Source: Pseudomonas alkylphenolica
GTDB lineage: Bacteria; Pseudomonadota; Gammaproteobacteria; Pseudomonadales; Pseudomonadaceae
Direction: 5' to 3'
DNA length: 64,000 bases
NCBI RefSeq assembly: GCF_000746525.1
Contig: NZ_CP009048.1
Span: 1,276,501-1,340,500 of the forward strand
Under the pieces are notes generated by a model that was not told where the DNA came from, made no database searches, and saw nothing but the letters and a program-made list of their open reading frames with translations. Numbering within the stretch: the first letter of the stretch is position 1; every line of letters starts with the position of its first letter. Positions 33,107 through 43,587 of the stretch are shown one piece after another. Position numbers and translations under genes: made by a program.

Positions 33107-35362
33107 ATGATTCGCCGTACCTTGCCTGCTGTCTTCGCACTGTTGTTCAGCACACCGCTGCTGGCCGGGCAACAGACGCTGTTCAGCTTTGTGCGCCCGG
33201 CCGCCGTGGTCAACGTGGTGACCGAAGATGCCAGCTTGCCGCAATACAACGCAGAGCAGACGGCCGAGGGTGAGGTATTGCGGCGTGTGGTGTTCAACCC
33301 GGTGCAGCGCCCCAGCCTGCGGCTGAGCCCGCAAACCGGTGTCTGGGACTGGTCGGCGGCCACAGCCCTGACCTTGCGCCTGCAAAGTGGCATGGACTGG
33401 CCGTTGACCGTGGATGTCACGGTGTTGAGTGGTGACGGCAAGACCCTCACCAGTCGTATCGACCTGCCCGCCGGGCCGGCACAGACGGTATGGGTGCCAC
33501 TGACGGCCAGCTCGCCACTGAGCCAGGGCATGCGTGCCGGACCACCGATGCCCTGGGTGCATGAAGGCCAGCGCTGGGTGCTGACCGGTAGCAGCGGCGC
33601 GCTGGACTTGAAGCAAGTGGTGTCGGTGACCTTGTCGATGAACAAGCCCAATGTCGCTCAGAGCCTTTTGATTGAACGCGTTGGCATTCAGGACGACGAC
33701 CAGCTGCAAAAGGCTGCGTATACCGGTTTGATTGATGGCTATGGCCAATCAACCCGCGGCCGCTGGCCGGAAAAAATCGTCAGCGATGACCAGCTCAAAG
33801 CCGCCGCGACCCGTGAACAGCAGCAACTCAAGGGCTGGCTGGCTGAACGCACTCAGTTGCCGCGCGACAAGTTTGGCGGCGTGACAACAGGACCTGGCTT
33901 CGATGTCAAGGGCTTCTTCCGTACCGAAAAACGTGATGGACGCTGGTATCTGGTCACCCCTGAAGGCCATCCGTTCTACTCGCTGGGCGTCAACACCGTG
34001 GCAGCCGACGGCGGCCGCACCTACGTAGCCGGACGCGAGTCGATGTTTACCGCCTTGCCGCAAGCGGGTGAGCCACTGGCGCAGTTCTATGGCGAAGGTA
34101 ACAACAACGACGGCAACGGCTCGGCTAGCGGGCGCAACTTCAATCAGGGGCGCTGGTTCGACTTCTATGCCGCCAACCTTGAGCGTAGCCATGGCAAACC
34201 CTGCACGCCGGTCGCGGCGACTGCCACCACGGCAGCAGTGGACTGCCCAGTGCCGGCGCTGGACCTCAAGCGCTGGCAGGGACATACCCTCGACCGTCTG
34301 CAGGCCTGGGGCTTCAATACCCTGGGTAACTGGAGCGAGCCGGCCTTGGGGCAGGCCAACCGTCTGCCTTATACCTTGCCGTTGTCGATCGTCGGCGATT
34401 ACACCAGCATCAGCACCGGGATGGACTGGTGGGGGCGTATGCCCGATCCGTTCGACCCGCGCTTTGCCATGGCCACCGAGCGTGCCGTGGCCATCGCTGC
34501 CCGTGACCACCGTGACGATCCTTGGCTGATCGGCTATTTCGCCGACAACGAACTGGCCTGGGCAGCTCCTGGGGATGACCCCAAGGCCCGTTACGCCCTG
34601 GCTTATGGCACCTTGCGCCTGACCACCGACGTGCCGGCAAAACGGGCGTTCCTCAAGCAGTTGCGCGACAAATACCGTAACCAGGCCGGGCTGTCCAAAG
34701 CCTGGGGGATTGATCTGCCAGCGTGGGAGTTGATGGAAGACCCTGGTTTCGAGCCGCCGCTGCCGAGCGCGGAACACCCCGAGATCGAAGCCGACTTCAA
34801 GTACTTCCAGAAGGTTTTTGCCGAAACCTACTTCAAAACCATCGCGGACTCGCTCAAGTGGCATGCGCCCAATCACTTGCTGCTGGGCGGCCGATACGCG
34901 GTCAGCACACCTGAGGCGGTGGCGGCCTGTGCCGAGTTCTGTGACGTTCTGAGTTTCAACTTCTATACGCCCAAACCCCAGGACGGCTACGACTTCAGCC
35001 AGCTCAATGCCCTGGACAAGCCGGTGCTGGTGTCGGAGTTCCAGTTCGGCTCACGTGACCGCGGGCCGTTCTGGCCAGGGCCTATGGAAGTGGCCAAGGA
35101 AGAAGGGCGCGGTCCGGCCTATGTGGCGTTCGTCAAGGCAGCCCTGGCCGAACCGTCGATTGTCGGCGTGCACTGGTTCCAGTACCTGGATCAGCCTGCC
35201 AGCGGGCGCTTGCTCGATGGCGAGAACGGTCACTTCGGGCTGGTGGGTATCACCGACCTGCCATTCCAGGGTTTTGTCGACAGTGTGCGTAAGAGCAATC
35301 TGCAAGCACAGGAGCAGATCGGCAAGGCAGGCGTCAGCGAAAACACCTCAAAAGCCCCGTAG
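33107..35362 (+). CDS. Agarase/beta-galactosidase-like glycoside hydrolase, exported
   Basis: The 751-residue product has a signal peptide (about 1-21), a beta-sandwich-like N-terminal part (about 25-195) and a clan GH-A catalytic barrel. The likely acid/base glutamate is E482 in ADNELAW and the nucleophile E644 in LVSEFQFGSRD. The family is often annotated beta-agarase (GH50-like or GH42-like). The natural substrate in a soil pseudomonad is unknown; a self-made or plant galactan is possible. No sugar transporter or regulator is adjacent. Confidence 0.75.
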   Translation: MIRRTLPAVFALLFSTPLLAGQQTLFSFVRPAAVVNVVTEDASLPQYNAEQTAEGEVLRRVVFNPVQRPSLRLSPQTGVWDWSAATALTLRLQSGMDWPLTVDVTVLSGDGKTLTSRIDLPAGPAQTVWVPLTASSPLSQGMRAGPPMPWVHEGQRWVLTGSSGALDLKQVVSVTLSMNKPNVAQSLLIERVGIQDDDQLQKAAYTGLIDGYGQSTRGRWPEKIVSDDQLKAAATREQQQLKGWLAERTQLPRDKFGGVTTGPGFDVKGFFRTEKRDGRWYLVTPEGHPFYSLGVNTVAADGGRTYVAGRESMFTALPQAGEPLAQFYGEGNNNDGNGSASGRNFNQGRWFDFYAANLERSHGKPCTPVAATATTAAVDCPVPALDLKRWQGHTLDRLQAWGFNTLGNWSEPALGQANRLPYTLPLSIVGDYTSISTGMDWWGRMPDPFDPRFAMATERAVAIAARDHRDDPWLIGYFADNELAWAAPGDDPKARYALAYGTLRLTTDVPAKRAFLKQLRDKYRNQAGLSKAWGIDLPAWELMEDPGFEPPLPSAEHPEIEADFKYFQKVFAETYFKTIADSLKWHAPNHLLLGGRYAVSTPEAVAACAEFCDVLSFNFYTPKPQDGYDFSQLNALDKPVLVSEFQFGSRDRGPFWPGPMEVAKEEGRGPAYVAFVKAALAEPSIVGVHWFQYLDQPASGRLLDGENGHFGLVGITDLPFQGFVDSVRKSNLQAQEQIGKAGVSENTSKAP

Positions 35363-35501
35363 CAAAGGCGTGGCGGCCTGAGGCAAGCGAATTGCCTCGG
35401 GCCCGCAGGACGACGCTCTGTCCAGTGTCTGTTCCCAAAACCGCCGCAGGCTGAAACAATGCACGCCATTTTCGATAGCAGTATGCGCGGGGAGCGGCTG
35501 G

Positions 35502-36647
35502 GTGCAGATTCAGGGTCATTACGAGCTTAAGTTCGAAGCCGTGCGCGAGGCCTTTGCGGCGCTGTTCGACGATCCTCAGGAGCGTGGCGCGGCGCTGTGT
35601 ATCCAGATTGGCGGGGAAACCGTCGTTGACCTCTGGTCCGGTACCGCCGACAAGGACGGCGCCGAGGCCTGGCACAGCGACACCATCGCCAACCTGTTTT
35701 CCTGTACCAAGATGTTTACCGCGGTGACGGCGTTGCAACTGGTGGGTGAGGGCAAGTTGGCCCTGGATGTTCCGGTTGCGCGTTACTGGCCGGAGTTTGC
35801 CCAGGCTGACAAGCAGGCGATTACCCTGCGCCAGTTGCTCAGCCACCGGGCCGGGGTACCCGCACTTCGCGAGCTGATGCCTGCAGAGGCATTTTACGAC
35901 TGGCAAACCATGGTTCAGGCGCTGGCTGCCGAGGCGCCCTGGTGGACGCCTGGCACTGCTCATGGCTATGCGGCTATCACTTATGGATGGCTGATCGGTG
36001 AGTTGATTCGACGCGCCGACGGTCGCAGCCCTGGCGAGTCGATCGTAGCCCGTACTGCGCGCCCGCTGGGCCTGGATTTTCACATCGGCCTGGCTGACGA
36101 GCAGTTCCACCGGGTCGCGCATATTGCCCGAGGCAAAGGCAACATGGGCGATGAGGCGGCCCAGCGCCTGCTTCAGGTGACCATGCGTGAGCCTCAGGCG
36201 CTGTCCACTCGCGCGTTTACCAACCCGCCCGGCATGCTCACCAGTACCAACAAGCCGGAATGGCGGCGGATGCAGCAGCCGGCGGCCAACGGCCATGGCA
36301 ATGCCCGCAGCCTCGCCGGTTTTTATGCCGGTGTGCTCGATGGCAGCCTGCTGGAATCGGAGCTGCTCGACGAACTGACCCGTGAGCACAGCCTGGGCCA
36401 GGACAAGACGTTGCTGACCCAGACCCGGTTCGGTCTGGGTTGCATGCTCGACCAACCGACCGTGGCCAACGCCACCTTTGGTCTGGGCAGTAAGGCCTTT
36501 GGTCACCCGGGCGCCGGCGGCTCTGTTGGTTTTGCCGATCCGGAGTACGATGTGGCCTTTGGTTTTGTCACCAATACCCTGGGCCCTTATGTATTGATGG
36601 ACCCGCGTGCCCAGAAGCTGGTGCGTGTCCTGGCAACCTGCCTTTGA
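35502..36647 (+). CDS. Serine hydrolase of the class C beta-lactamase/esterase family
   Basis: The 381-residue product has the SxxK catalytic motif (S67-C-T-K70) and a downstream tyrosine motif (HGYAAITYGW, about 150-160), placing it with EstB-type esterases and penicillin-binding-protein-like hydrolases. It starts with GTG, preceded by GGGGAG. No signal peptide is seen, so it is probably cytoplasmic and hydrolyses short-chain esters. Substrate unknown. Confidence 0.85.
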   Translation: MQIQGHYELKFEAVREAFAALFDDPQERGAALCIQIGGETVVDLWSGTADKDGAEAWHSDTIANLFSCTKMFTAVTALQLVGEGKLALDVPVARYWPEFAQADKQAITLRQLLSHRAGVPALRELMPAEAFYDWQTMVQALAAEAPWWTPGTAHGYAAITYGWLIGELIRRADGRSPGESIVARTARPLGLDFHIGLADEQFHRVAHIARGKGNMGDEAAQRLLQVTMREPQALSTRAFTNPPGMLTSTNKPEWRRMQQPAANGHGNARSLAGFYAGVLDGSLLESELLDELTREHSLGQDKTLLTQTRFGLGCMLDQPTVANATFGLGSKAFGHPGAGGSVGFADPEYDVAFGFVTNTLGPYVLMDPRAQKLVRVLATCL

Positions 36648-36746
36648 TCGGTTAGCCCCAATGTTACCTGAACCCTTTGTCTATTCTGGCTTCCAAGGAT
36701 TAGCGCAAATGGGCGGAATTTCTTTCATTTTCATGGTGTATCACTG

Positions 36747-37718
36747 ATGTCTTCACATAAAACCTTAGCTATCGCCCTGTGCCTGGCCATGACCGGCTGT
36801 GCTCAGCACTCCCCGAAAGGTGCGGCCGACAGTGGCATCGACTGGTGGCCCTTCGGCTCGGCCAAGGTTGCCAACCAGGAAGTGAAGGAAGTGGTTGTCG
36901 AGAAAGTCGCCAAGGCCGATGCCAAGTCCGAGAGCAGCAGCCGCTGGTGGTGGCCGTTCGGTGACAGCGACAAGGCCAAGGTTGCGGCCGTGCCGAAGAT
37001 TGACCACAAGGCCACCCAGGCCTGGCTGGACAGCTACGAACCGCGCCTGCGTGAAGCAATCAAGGACAGCAAGTTTGAACTTGAGCGCCGTGAAGACGTG
37101 CTGGTCGTCACCGTACCAGTAGACAGCTCCTACAACCCGGATCGTCCGGCCATGCTTCTGCCGGTCACCCTCGGCCCCATCACCCGTGTAGCCAAAGCGA
37201 TCGAAACCGATAAGCAGACCGCCGTACTGGTGCTCGGCCATGCTGACACCAGCGGTGCCACCGCCGGCAATCAGAAACTCAGCCAGGAGCGCGCCCAGTC
37301 GGTAGCAGCTATCTTCCGCCTCAGTGGTCTGGAGCGTGATCGCCTGATGTTGCGCGGCATGGGTTCGGAAATGCCACGTGCGGCCAACGACAGTCTGCAG
37401 GGCCGTGCTCTGAACCGTCGGGTAGAACTGGTGCTGACCCCGCAAAACACCATGGTCGCGTTGCTGGCCAAGTACAAGCAGCCGACGCCGAGCCCGGCCG
37501 AGCTGGTCGCGGTGCAGGATGCCAAGGCCCCGGTCAAGGCCGCGGTGAAGCCTGCCGCCAAGGCTCCGGTGAAGAAAGCCAGCACCAGCAAAAAAGCCGC
37601 CCCGGCCAAAGCCACGACCGCCAAGAAGAAAGCCCCGGCAGCCAAACCCGCAGCTAAGAAGCCTGCGCCTGCTGCCAAGAAAGTGGCCGCCAACACCAGC
37701 CCTGCGAAGACCAACTGA
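36747..37718 (+). CDS. OmpA-family lipoprotein with Lys/Ala/Pro-rich C-terminal tail
   Basis: The 323-residue product has a lipoprotein signal (CLAMTGC), a Trp-containing linker with a repeated WWPFG motif (residues about 33 and 68), an OmpA-like domain (about 125-240, LGHADTSGATAGNQKLSQER and ALNRRVEL) and a strongly basic tail of AKKAPAK-type repeats (about 265-323). The tail resembles histone H1-like or nucleoid-type sequences and could bind DNA, LPS or polyanionic cell-wall polymers. It is the third OmpA-domain lipoprotein in the window. The start is 18 bp short of pdxH's neighbour only at its 3' side. Confidence 0.8.
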   Translation: MSSHKTLAIALCLAMTGCAQHSPKGAADSGIDWWPFGSAKVANQEVKEVVVEKVAKADAKSESSSRWWWPFGDSDKAKVAAVPKIDHKATQAWLDSYEPRLREAIKDSKFELERREDVLVVTVPVDSSYNPDRPAMLLPVTLGPITRVAKAIETDKQTAVLVLGHADTSGATAGNQKLSQERAQSVAAIFRLSGLERDRLMLRGMGSEMPRAANDSLQGRALNRRVELVLTPQNTMVALLAKYKQPTPSPAELVAVQDAKAPVKAAVKPAAKAPVKKASTSKKAAPAKATTAKKKAPAAKPAAKKPAPAAKKVAANTSPAKTN

Positions 37719-37736
37719 TCGTCAAGGAACGCAGCA

Positions 37737-38384
37737 ATGACCAAGACCCTGGCCGATATGCGCCGCGATTACACCCGTGATGGCCTGGCGGAAGCCCAGG
37801 CCCCGGACCAGCCTTTCGCATTGTTTCGCCAATGGTTCGACGACGCGGTTAAGACCGAACAGCCGCCGGTGGAAGCCAATGCCATGACGTTGGCAACGGT
37901 AGACGCCGATGGCCGTCCGCATTGCCGGATCCTGTTGCTCAAGGGCCTGGATGATCAGGGTTTTACCTTCTTCACCAACTACGACAGCGCCAAGGGCCAG
38001 CAACTGCAGGCCAATCCGTATGCGGCCATGACGTTCTTCTGGCCGGCCCTGGAGCGTCAGGTGCGGATCGAAGGCAAGGTGGTCAAGGTCACGCCCGAAG
38101 AGTCGGACGAGTATTACCAGGTGCGCCCGTTGGGTAGTCGCCTGGGGGCTTGGGCCTCACCGCAAAGCCAGGTGATTGCTGATCGCGCCGAGCTGGAAGG
38201 GTTGGTCAAGGCCACCGAACAGCGTTTCAGCGATACCCAGCCGCATTGCCCCGAGCACTGGGGTGGTTACCGTTTGCTGCCTGAACGAATCGAGTTCTGG
38301 CAAGGGCGTGCCAGCCGCCTGCACGACCGTCTCAACTACCGCCTGCAACAAGGCAACTGGCTGCGTGAGCGTCTGGCGCCCTAA
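37737..38384 (+). CDS. pdxH: Pyridoxine/pyridoxamine 5'-phosphate oxidase
   Basis: The 215-residue FMN enzyme oxidises pyridoxine or pyridoxamine phosphate to pyridoxal phosphate. Family motifs are clear: [22 protein letters not shown], cut here at [13 protein letters not shown] and [18 protein letters not shown], and the C-terminal [11 protein letters not shown]. Length is typical. It follows the OmpA lipoprotein gene by 18 bp and its end overlaps the next gene (opposite strand) by 4 bp. Confidence 0.97.
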   Translation: MTKTLADMRRDYTRDGLAEAQAPDQPFALFRQWFDDAVKTEQPPVEANAMTLATVDADGRPHCRILLLKGLDDQGFTFFTNYDSAKGQQLQANPYAAMTFFWPALERQVRIEGKVVKVTPEESDEYYQVRPLGSRLGAWASPQSQVIADRAELEGLVKATEQRFSDTQPHCPEHWGGYRLLPERIEFWQGRASRLHDRLNYRLQQGNWLRERLAP

Positions 38385-38617
38385 TCGGCCCGGTAAGCGG
38401 CGGCCTCGCGTTCCAGCCAGGTCGCCAGCTCGGCGCGTTTGATCTTCTGTGCCTTGGCATTGTCCAGACATTCAAGCATGTAGGCTTTCTTGACTTCGTC
38501 CGTACCGGCCATGGACAGCGCCAGGTCGCGGTCCATCCAGCGGCGGATGCGCACATACAACCACCAGTGAAAATACAGACCAGCCAGAGTCGTGATGACG
38601 ACGATGAAGTAATCCAT
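38381..38617 (-). CDS. Small membrane-anchored protein of unknown function
   Basis: The 78-residue product has one N-terminal membrane helix (about 3-24, [20 protein letters not shown]) and a charged cytoplasmic tail. The start was set at MDYFIVV; an upstream in-frame start adds 28 residues without a ribosome binding site. Convergent with pdxH. Confidence 0.7.
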   Translation of the reverse strand: MDYFIVVITTLAGLYFHWWLYVRIRRWMDRDLALSMAGTDEVKKAYMLECLDNAKAQKIKRAELATWLEREAAAYRAD

Positions 38618-38762
38618 GTCTATCCTTGCGCTAAAGGTTTTCAGGCTGCATCGGTGACACAGGCTGTATGGAAGCTGAATGGAATCAATTTTACCCCGCA
38701 TCGGTCGTGACAGTCGTCAATGCGCGGAGTCTAATGAACACCTGTCTTATGGAGGTCATCCT

Positions 38763-39227
38763 ATGCGTAAATCTGTTTTGCTGGTTGCCAGCTTCACCAC
38801 CATGTCGCTGCTGCTCACCGGTTGTGCCTCGAGCCTGACCGGTGATTCCTACTCGCGTGACGAAGCTCGCCGCGTGCAAACCGTGCGCATGGGAACCATC
38901 GAAGCGCTGCGGCCAGTGAAAATCGAAGGCACCAAAACGCCTATCGGTGGTGGTGCTGGTGCCGTTGTCGGTGGTGTAGCGGGTAGTGCTATCGGCGGTG
39001 GCCGCGGCAGTATCGTTGCCGCGGTGATTGGTGCCGTGGCCGGTGGCCTGGCAGGCTCTGCCGCTGAAGAAGGTCTGACCCGTACCCAGGGCGTTGAGAT
39101 TACCGTACGTGAAGACGACGGCAGCATGCGTGCCTATGTACAGGCGGTCCAGGAAAACGAGATTTTCCGCGTTGGCGAGCGTGTCCGGATCATGACCGTA
39201 GACGGTACCAGCCGGGTCAGCCACTGA
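38763..39227 (+). CDS. Glycine-zipper outer-membrane lipoprotein, SlyB-like
   Basis: The 154-residue product has a lipoprotein signal (SLLLTGC) and a glycine-zipper segment (about 60-105, with repeated GGxxG) of the SlyB/RickA 17-kDa antigen type. The C-terminal part (EGLTRTQGVEITVREDDG) matches SlyB. Such proteins stabilise the outer membrane and are often controlled by PhoPQ. The ATG follows GGAGG. A strong terminator follows. Confidence 0.85.
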   Translation: MRKSVLLVASFTTMSLLLTGCASSLTGDSYSRDEARRVQTVRMGTIEALRPVKIEGTKTPIGGGAGAVVGGVAGSAIGGGRGSIVAAVIGAVAGGLAGSAAEEGLTRTQGVEITVREDDGSMRAYVQAVQENEIFRVGERVRIMTVDGTSRVSH

Positions 39228-39248
39228 TAATTAAGCTGCAAAAAGAAA

Positions 39249-39282
39249 ACCCCGACTCGGCAGTGCCGGTCGGGGTTTTTTA
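39249..39282 (+). terminator. Intrinsic terminator after the SlyB-like gene
   Basis: The stem ccccgac ... gtcgggg encloses a small inner stem and is followed by six T residues; an A run precedes it, so it may serve nhaA on the other strand too. Confidence 0.9.
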
Positions 39283-39296
39283 TTGCCTGGGACGGA

Positions 39297-40475
39297 TCAG
39301 GCGGCGGCTGCCTTGCGGCTCGCCAGTGCGGTGACGCCGTAGCCGATCAGGGCGGCGAGGATAGACCCGGTAAGAATGCCCATGCGGTCCATGCCGGCGT
39401 ACTCGCTGCTGCCCGGAACAAAGGCCAGCGAGCCAACGAACAGGCTCATGGTAAAGCCGATGCCGCAAAGGATAGCCACGCCCAGCACCTGGCCCCAATT
39501 GGCCCCTCCAGGCAAGGCGGCCAAGCCCAGCTTGACCGCGATCCAGGTAAGACCGAACACCCCTACGGTCTTGCCCAGCAACAGGCCGATGGCAATACCC
39601 ATTGGTACGTAGTGGGTGAAGCTTTCCAGGGTTACCCCGGCCAGCGATACCCCGGCGTTGGCGAACGCGAACAGCGGCAGGATGCCGTAAGCCACCCAGG
39701 GGTGCAGGGCATGTTCCAGCGTCAGCAGCGGCGAAGGTTCGGCGTTGCGTGTACGCAATGGAATGCACAGAGCGAGGGTGACCCCGGCGAGGGTGGCGTG
39801 GACACCGCTTTTGAGTACACAGACCCAGAGGATCAGGCCGATCACCATGTACGGGCCGAGTTTGACCACCCCGAGCCGGTTCATCGCGATCAGCGCCAGC
39901 AAGCAGGCGCCGGCCAGCATCAGCGACAGGCTCGATAGTTCACCGGAGTAGAACAGCGCAATGACAACGATTGCGCCCAGGTCATCGATAATTGCCAGGG
40001 TCATCAGGAACAACTTGAGCGACACCGGCACGCGCTTGCCCAGCAGCGCCAATACGCCCAGGGCAAAGGCGATGTCGGTGGCCATGGGAATGGCCCAACC
40101 GGCAACGGCGGCCGGGTTGTCCTTGTTCAGGAACCAGTAGATCAGCGCCGGTACCACCATGCCGCCAATGGCGGCAGCACCCGGCAGGACGATCTGCGAA
40201 GGCTTGGACAGGTGACCGTCGATTATCTCGCGCTTGACCTCAAGGCCGATCAGCAGGAAGAACAGGGCCATCAGGCCGTCGTTGATCCACAGCAGCAAGG
40301 GTTTGGCGATTTTCAGTGCGCCGATCTGGGCGACCACAGGTACATCCAGCAAGCCGTTGTACAGGTATGACAAGGGCGAGTTGTTGATGATCAGGGCCAA
40401 GGCGGCAGCAGCAATCAGCAATAGACCGCTGGCCGCTTCCAACTGAAAGAAACGTGTGAAGGTGCTTCGCAGCAA
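39297..40475 (-). CDS. nhaA: Na+/H+ antiporter NhaA
   Basis: The 392-residue inner-membrane protein exchanges sodium for protons. The two adjacent aspartates of the ion-binding site are visible in [11 protein letters not shown], and the family motif [13 protein letters not shown] lies near 74-86. About 11-12 membrane segments are present. The 220-bp upstream region is AT-rich and contains a short agggggacaccct dyad, not assigned to any known riboswitch. Confidence 0.95.
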   Translation of the reverse strand: MLRSTFTRFFQLEAASGLLLIAAAALALIINNSPLSYLYNGLLDVPVVAQIGALKIAKPLLLWINDGLMALFFLLIGLEVKREIIDGHLSKPSQIVLPGAAAIGGMVVPALIYWFLNKDNPAAVAGWAIPMATDIAFALGVLALLGKRVPVSLKLFLMTLAIIDDLGAIVVIALFYSGELSSLSLMLAGACLLALIAMNRLGVVKLGPYMVIGLILWVCVLKSGVHATLAGVTLALCIPLRTRNAEPSPLLTLEHALHPWVAYGILPLFAFANAGVSLAGVTLESFTHYVPMGIAIGLLLGKTVGVFGLTWIAVKLGLAALPGGANWGQVLGVAILCGIGFTMSLFVGSLAFVPGSSEYAGMDRMGILTGSILAALIGYGVTALASRKAAAA

Positions 40476-40695
40476 GGGCGCTCTCCATCCTGAGGATTCC
40501 GATAGGGGGACACCCTACCTTGTGAGGATATGCATTAAAACAAAAACTATATTCTTTTTTATTATAAGCTGTAACTAACCTGGCCAAGGCAGCCTAGCAG
40601 TTGGGCGGGAATATTTTGCCTGGCTGTATCTGTTGGAGATGTAGGGACTTTCTTAACATGCTCCCTTATAAATTGATCTTTTTCGGGACTGGACC

Positions 40696-41790
40696 ATGAA
40701 CGATCACCGCCAGTGGGCACGTGAAGCAATCCGTATCATCGAGGCTGACTTCCAGCGCAGTGCCGACACACACCTGATCCCGCTGCCCTTGCCGGGTTTT
40801 CCCGAGGTCGAGCTGTACTTCAAGGACGAATCCAGCCACCCCACCGGCAGCCTCAAGCATCGCCTGGCGCGGTCGCTGTTTCTCTATGCCCTGTGCAATG
40901 GCTGGCTACGTCCGGGGGCGCCGGTGATCGAAGCCTCCAGTGGCTCGACGGCAATCTCCGAAGCCTACTTCGCGCGCCTGCTCGGTCTACCCTTTATCGC
41001 CGTGGTGCCCGCCAGTACCTCTCAGGAAAAGATTGCCCAGATTGCGTTCTACGGTGGTCAGAGCCATCTGGTGAATGACCCTACGCAGCTCTACGCAGAA
41101 TCCGAACGTCTGGCGCGGGAAACCGGTGGTCACTTCATGGACCAGTTCACCTACGCCGAGCGCGCCACCGACTGGCGTGCCAACAACAATATTGCCGAAT
41201 CGATCTTTACCCAGATGCGTTTCGAACGGCATCCCGAGCCTGCCTGGCTGATTTCGAGCCCGGGCACCGGCGGCACTACCGCGACCCTCGGGCGCTATGT
41301 GCGCTATCGCCAGCATGCCACCCGGGTGCTGTGTGCCGATGCCGAGCGCTCGGTATTTTTCGACAGCTATACCAGTGGCGACCGCTCGTTGTTGCTCGAT
41401 TGTGGATCACGAATCGAGGGCATTGGCCGGCCACGGGTAGAAGCCTCGTTTCTGCCTCAGGTGATCGACGCCATGATCAAAGTGCCTGATGCACTGTCAC
41501 TGGCGGCCATGCATTACCTGGCTGAACGCCTGGGGCGTCGGGTGGGCGGTTCGAGCGGTACCAACCTGATCGGTGCGCTGATGGCGGCACGGCAGATGCA
41601 AGCGGCGGGGGAGGCGGGATCAATCGTGGCGATTCTGTGTGATGGCGGCGATCGATATGCGACCACCTATTACGACCAGGACTGGCTGGTAGCGCAGGGG
41701 TATCAGTTGCAGGGATTGGTCGATGCGGTTACAGCCTGTGTGGAACGGGGCGAGGCTTTGCCTGAGACGGTATTGCGCGCGGGGATTTGA
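40696..41790 (+). CDS. PLP-dependent cysteine synthase/cysteine desulfhydrase-like enzyme
   Basis: The 364-residue protein is of the fold-type II PLP family. The cofactor lysine is K54 in GSLKHRLA, the phosphate loop is [13 protein letters not shown] (about 192-204), and EASSGSTA (about 79-86) binds substrate. It is longer and distinct from CysK/CysM and resembles Cds1-type cysteine desulfhydrases, which release H2S, pyruvate and ammonia from cysteine. The substrate is not proved by sequence. Confidence 0.8.
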   Translation: MNDHRQWAREAIRIIEADFQRSADTHLIPLPLPGFPEVELYFKDESSHPTGSLKHRLARSLFLYALCNGWLRPGAPVIEASSGSTAISEAYFARLLGLPFIAVVPASTSQEKIAQIAFYGGQSHLVNDPTQLYAESERLARETGGHFMDQFTYAERATDWRANNNIAESIFTQMRFERHPEPAWLISSPGTGGTTATLGRYVRYRQHATRVLCADAERSVFFDSYTSGDRSLLLDCGSRIEGIGRPRVEASFLPQVIDAMIKVPDALSLAAMHYLAERLGRRVGGSSGTNLIGALMAARQMQAAGEAGSIVAILCDGGDRYATTYYDQDWLVAQGYQLQGLVDAVTACVERGEALPETVLRAGI

Positions 41791-41794
41791 AGTG

Positions 41795-41860
41795 CATCGC
41801 GGGGCAAGCCCGCTCCCACAGGTTTGGAATACTCCTGTGGGAGCGGGCTTGCCCCGCGAT
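41795..41860. repeat. Paired REP element
   Basis: Inverted copies of atcgcggggcaagcccgctc lie between two convergent genes, 15 bp apart. Confidence 0.9.
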
Positions 41861-41867
41861 TGCTCTA

Positions 41868-43481
41868 TCAGCCTTCCAGGCCCAGCATACTGCGAGCCAC
41901 CGCCTCGGCAATGCGAATCCCGTCGACACCCGCCGACAGAATGCCACCGGCATAACCTGCACCTTCACCTGCCGGGAACAGGCCCTTGAGGTTCAGGCTC
42001 TGCAGGCTGGCATCACGGGTGATACGCAGCGGCGATGAGGTACGGGTTTCGATACCGGTCAACACCGCGTCATGCAGGTTGTAGCCCTTGATCTGCCGAT
42101 CGAAGGCCGGCAAGGCTTCACGGATGGCTTCGATGGCGAAGTCCGGCAGGCTCGGGGCCAGGTCGCCAAGATTGACGCCGGGCTTGTACGACGGCTCGAC
42201 ACTGCCCAGGGCGGTGGATGGCCTGCCGGCGACAAAGTCACCGACCAGCTGTGCCGGCGCCTGGTAATTGCTGCCGCCCAGTACATAGGCATGGGCTTCA
42301 AGCTGTTCCTGCAACTCGATGCCTGCCAGCGGACCGCCTGGATAATCCTGCTCCGGGGTGATACCGACGACGATGCCAGAGTTGGCATTGCGCTCGTTGC
42401 GCGAGTACTGGCTCATGCCATTGGTGACTACCCGGCCCGGCTCGCTGGTGGCCGCGACCACGGTGCCGCCCGGGCACATGCAGAAACTGTAGACCGAACG
42501 GCCGTTCTTGGCGTGGTGCACCAGTTTGTAATCCGCCGCGCCCAGTTTCGGGTGCCCGGCGTATTTGCCCAGGCGAGCCTGGTCAATCAGCGATTGCGGG
42601 TGTTCGATGCGGAAACCGATGGAGAACGGTTTGGCTTCCATGAACACGCCGCGCGCATGCAGCATGCGGAAAGTGTCACGGGCGCTGTGGCCCAGTGCCA
42701 GGACCACATGGCGCGAGTGCAGTTGTTCACCGCTCTGCAACACCACGCCGTTGAGCTGGCCATCGTCCATCAGCAAATCGGTAACTTTCTCTTCGAAGCG
42801 TACTTCGCCGCCCAGCGCCTGGATCTCGTGGCGCATGTTCTCGACCATGCCGGTCAGGCGGAAGGTGCCGATGTGCGGCTTGTTGACGTAGAGGATCTCT
42901 TCCGGCGCGCCGGCTTTGACGAACTCGTGCAACACCTTGCGGCCGTGGTGCTGCGGGTCCTTGATCTGGCTGTAGAGTTTGCCGTCGGAGAAGGTACCGG
43001 CGCCACCTTCACCGAACTGTACGTTCGACTCGGGGTTGAGCACGCTTTTGCGCCACAGGCCCCAGGTATCCTTGGTGCGCTGACGCACTTCCTTGCCGCG
43101 CTCGAGGATGATCGGCTTGAAGCCCATTTGCGCCAGCAGCAGGCCGGCGAAAATCCCGCACGGACCGAAGCCGACCACGATGGGGCGCTCTTGCAGGTCG
43201 GCAGGGGCCTGGCCGACCACCTTGTAGCTGACATCCGGCGCGACATTGACGTTGTGATCGTCGGCGAACTTGTGCAGCAGCTCGGCTTCGTTGCTGACGT
43301 TCAGGTCGATGGTGTAGATGAACAGCATTTCGCTGTTCTTCTTGCGCGCATCATAGCTGCGCTTGAACAAGGTGAAGTCCAGCAACTGGTCGTCGCTGAT
43401 CCCCAGGCGTTGCACGATGGCCTCGCGCAGGGCTTCATCAGGATGATCCAGCGGCAGCTTCAGTTCGGTGATTCGTAACAT
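41868..43481 (-). CDS. FAD-dependent oxidoreductase (COG2509 type)
   Basis: The 537-residue product has an N-terminal domain of about 95 residues and then a Rossmann FAD site (VVGFGPCGIFAGLLLAQMG) and a second glycine-rich motif near the C-terminus (AGEGAGYAGGILSAGVDG). The family is widespread and uncharacterised. The start was set at MLRITELKL; an upstream in-frame ATG adds only 8 residues. No partner gene is adjacent. Confidence 0.85.
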   Translation of the reverse strand: MLRITELKLPLDHPDEALREAIVQRLGISDDQLLDFTLFKRSYDARKKNSEMLFIYTIDLNVSNEAELLHKFADDHNVNVAPDVSYKVVGQAPADLQERPIVVGFGPCGIFAGLLLAQMGFKPIILERGKEVRQRTKDTWGLWRKSVLNPESNVQFGEGGAGTFSDGKLYSQIKDPQHHGRKVLHEFVKAGAPEEILYVNKPHIGTFRLTGMVENMRHEIQALGGEVRFEEKVTDLLMDDGQLNGVVLQSGEQLHSRHVVLALGHSARDTFRMLHARGVFMEAKPFSIGFRIEHPQSLIDQARLGKYAGHPKLGAADYKLVHHAKNGRSVYSFCMCPGGTVVAATSEPGRVVTNGMSQYSRNERNANSGIVVGITPEQDYPGGPLAGIELQEQLEAHAYVLGGSNYQAPAQLVGDFVAGRPSTALGSVEPSYKPGVNLGDLAPSLPDFAIEAIREALPAFDRQIKGYNLHDAVLTGIETRTSSPLRITRDASLQSLNLKGLFPAGEGAGYAGGILSAGVDGIRIAEAVARSMLGLEG

Positions 43482-43587
43482 GGCAGGGTCCAGTATCCCG
43501 GCCATGAACGGCCGGCGGCTTTACACAAACCGCCAAGTATAAGCTGTTCGCCGCCTTTGCAGGCAGGATTAACGCGGGCGCCGATGA

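Noticed and set aside
40476..40695. A possible riboswitch upstream of nhaA
   Set aside because: A short dyad is present but no conserved core of the known ion riboswitches could be recognised.
42072..43478. A 468-codon frame antisense to the FAD oxidoreductase
   Set aside because: It mirrors the real gene, has no domain or ribosome binding site, and similar shadows cover rapA, dinG and the MHYT protein.
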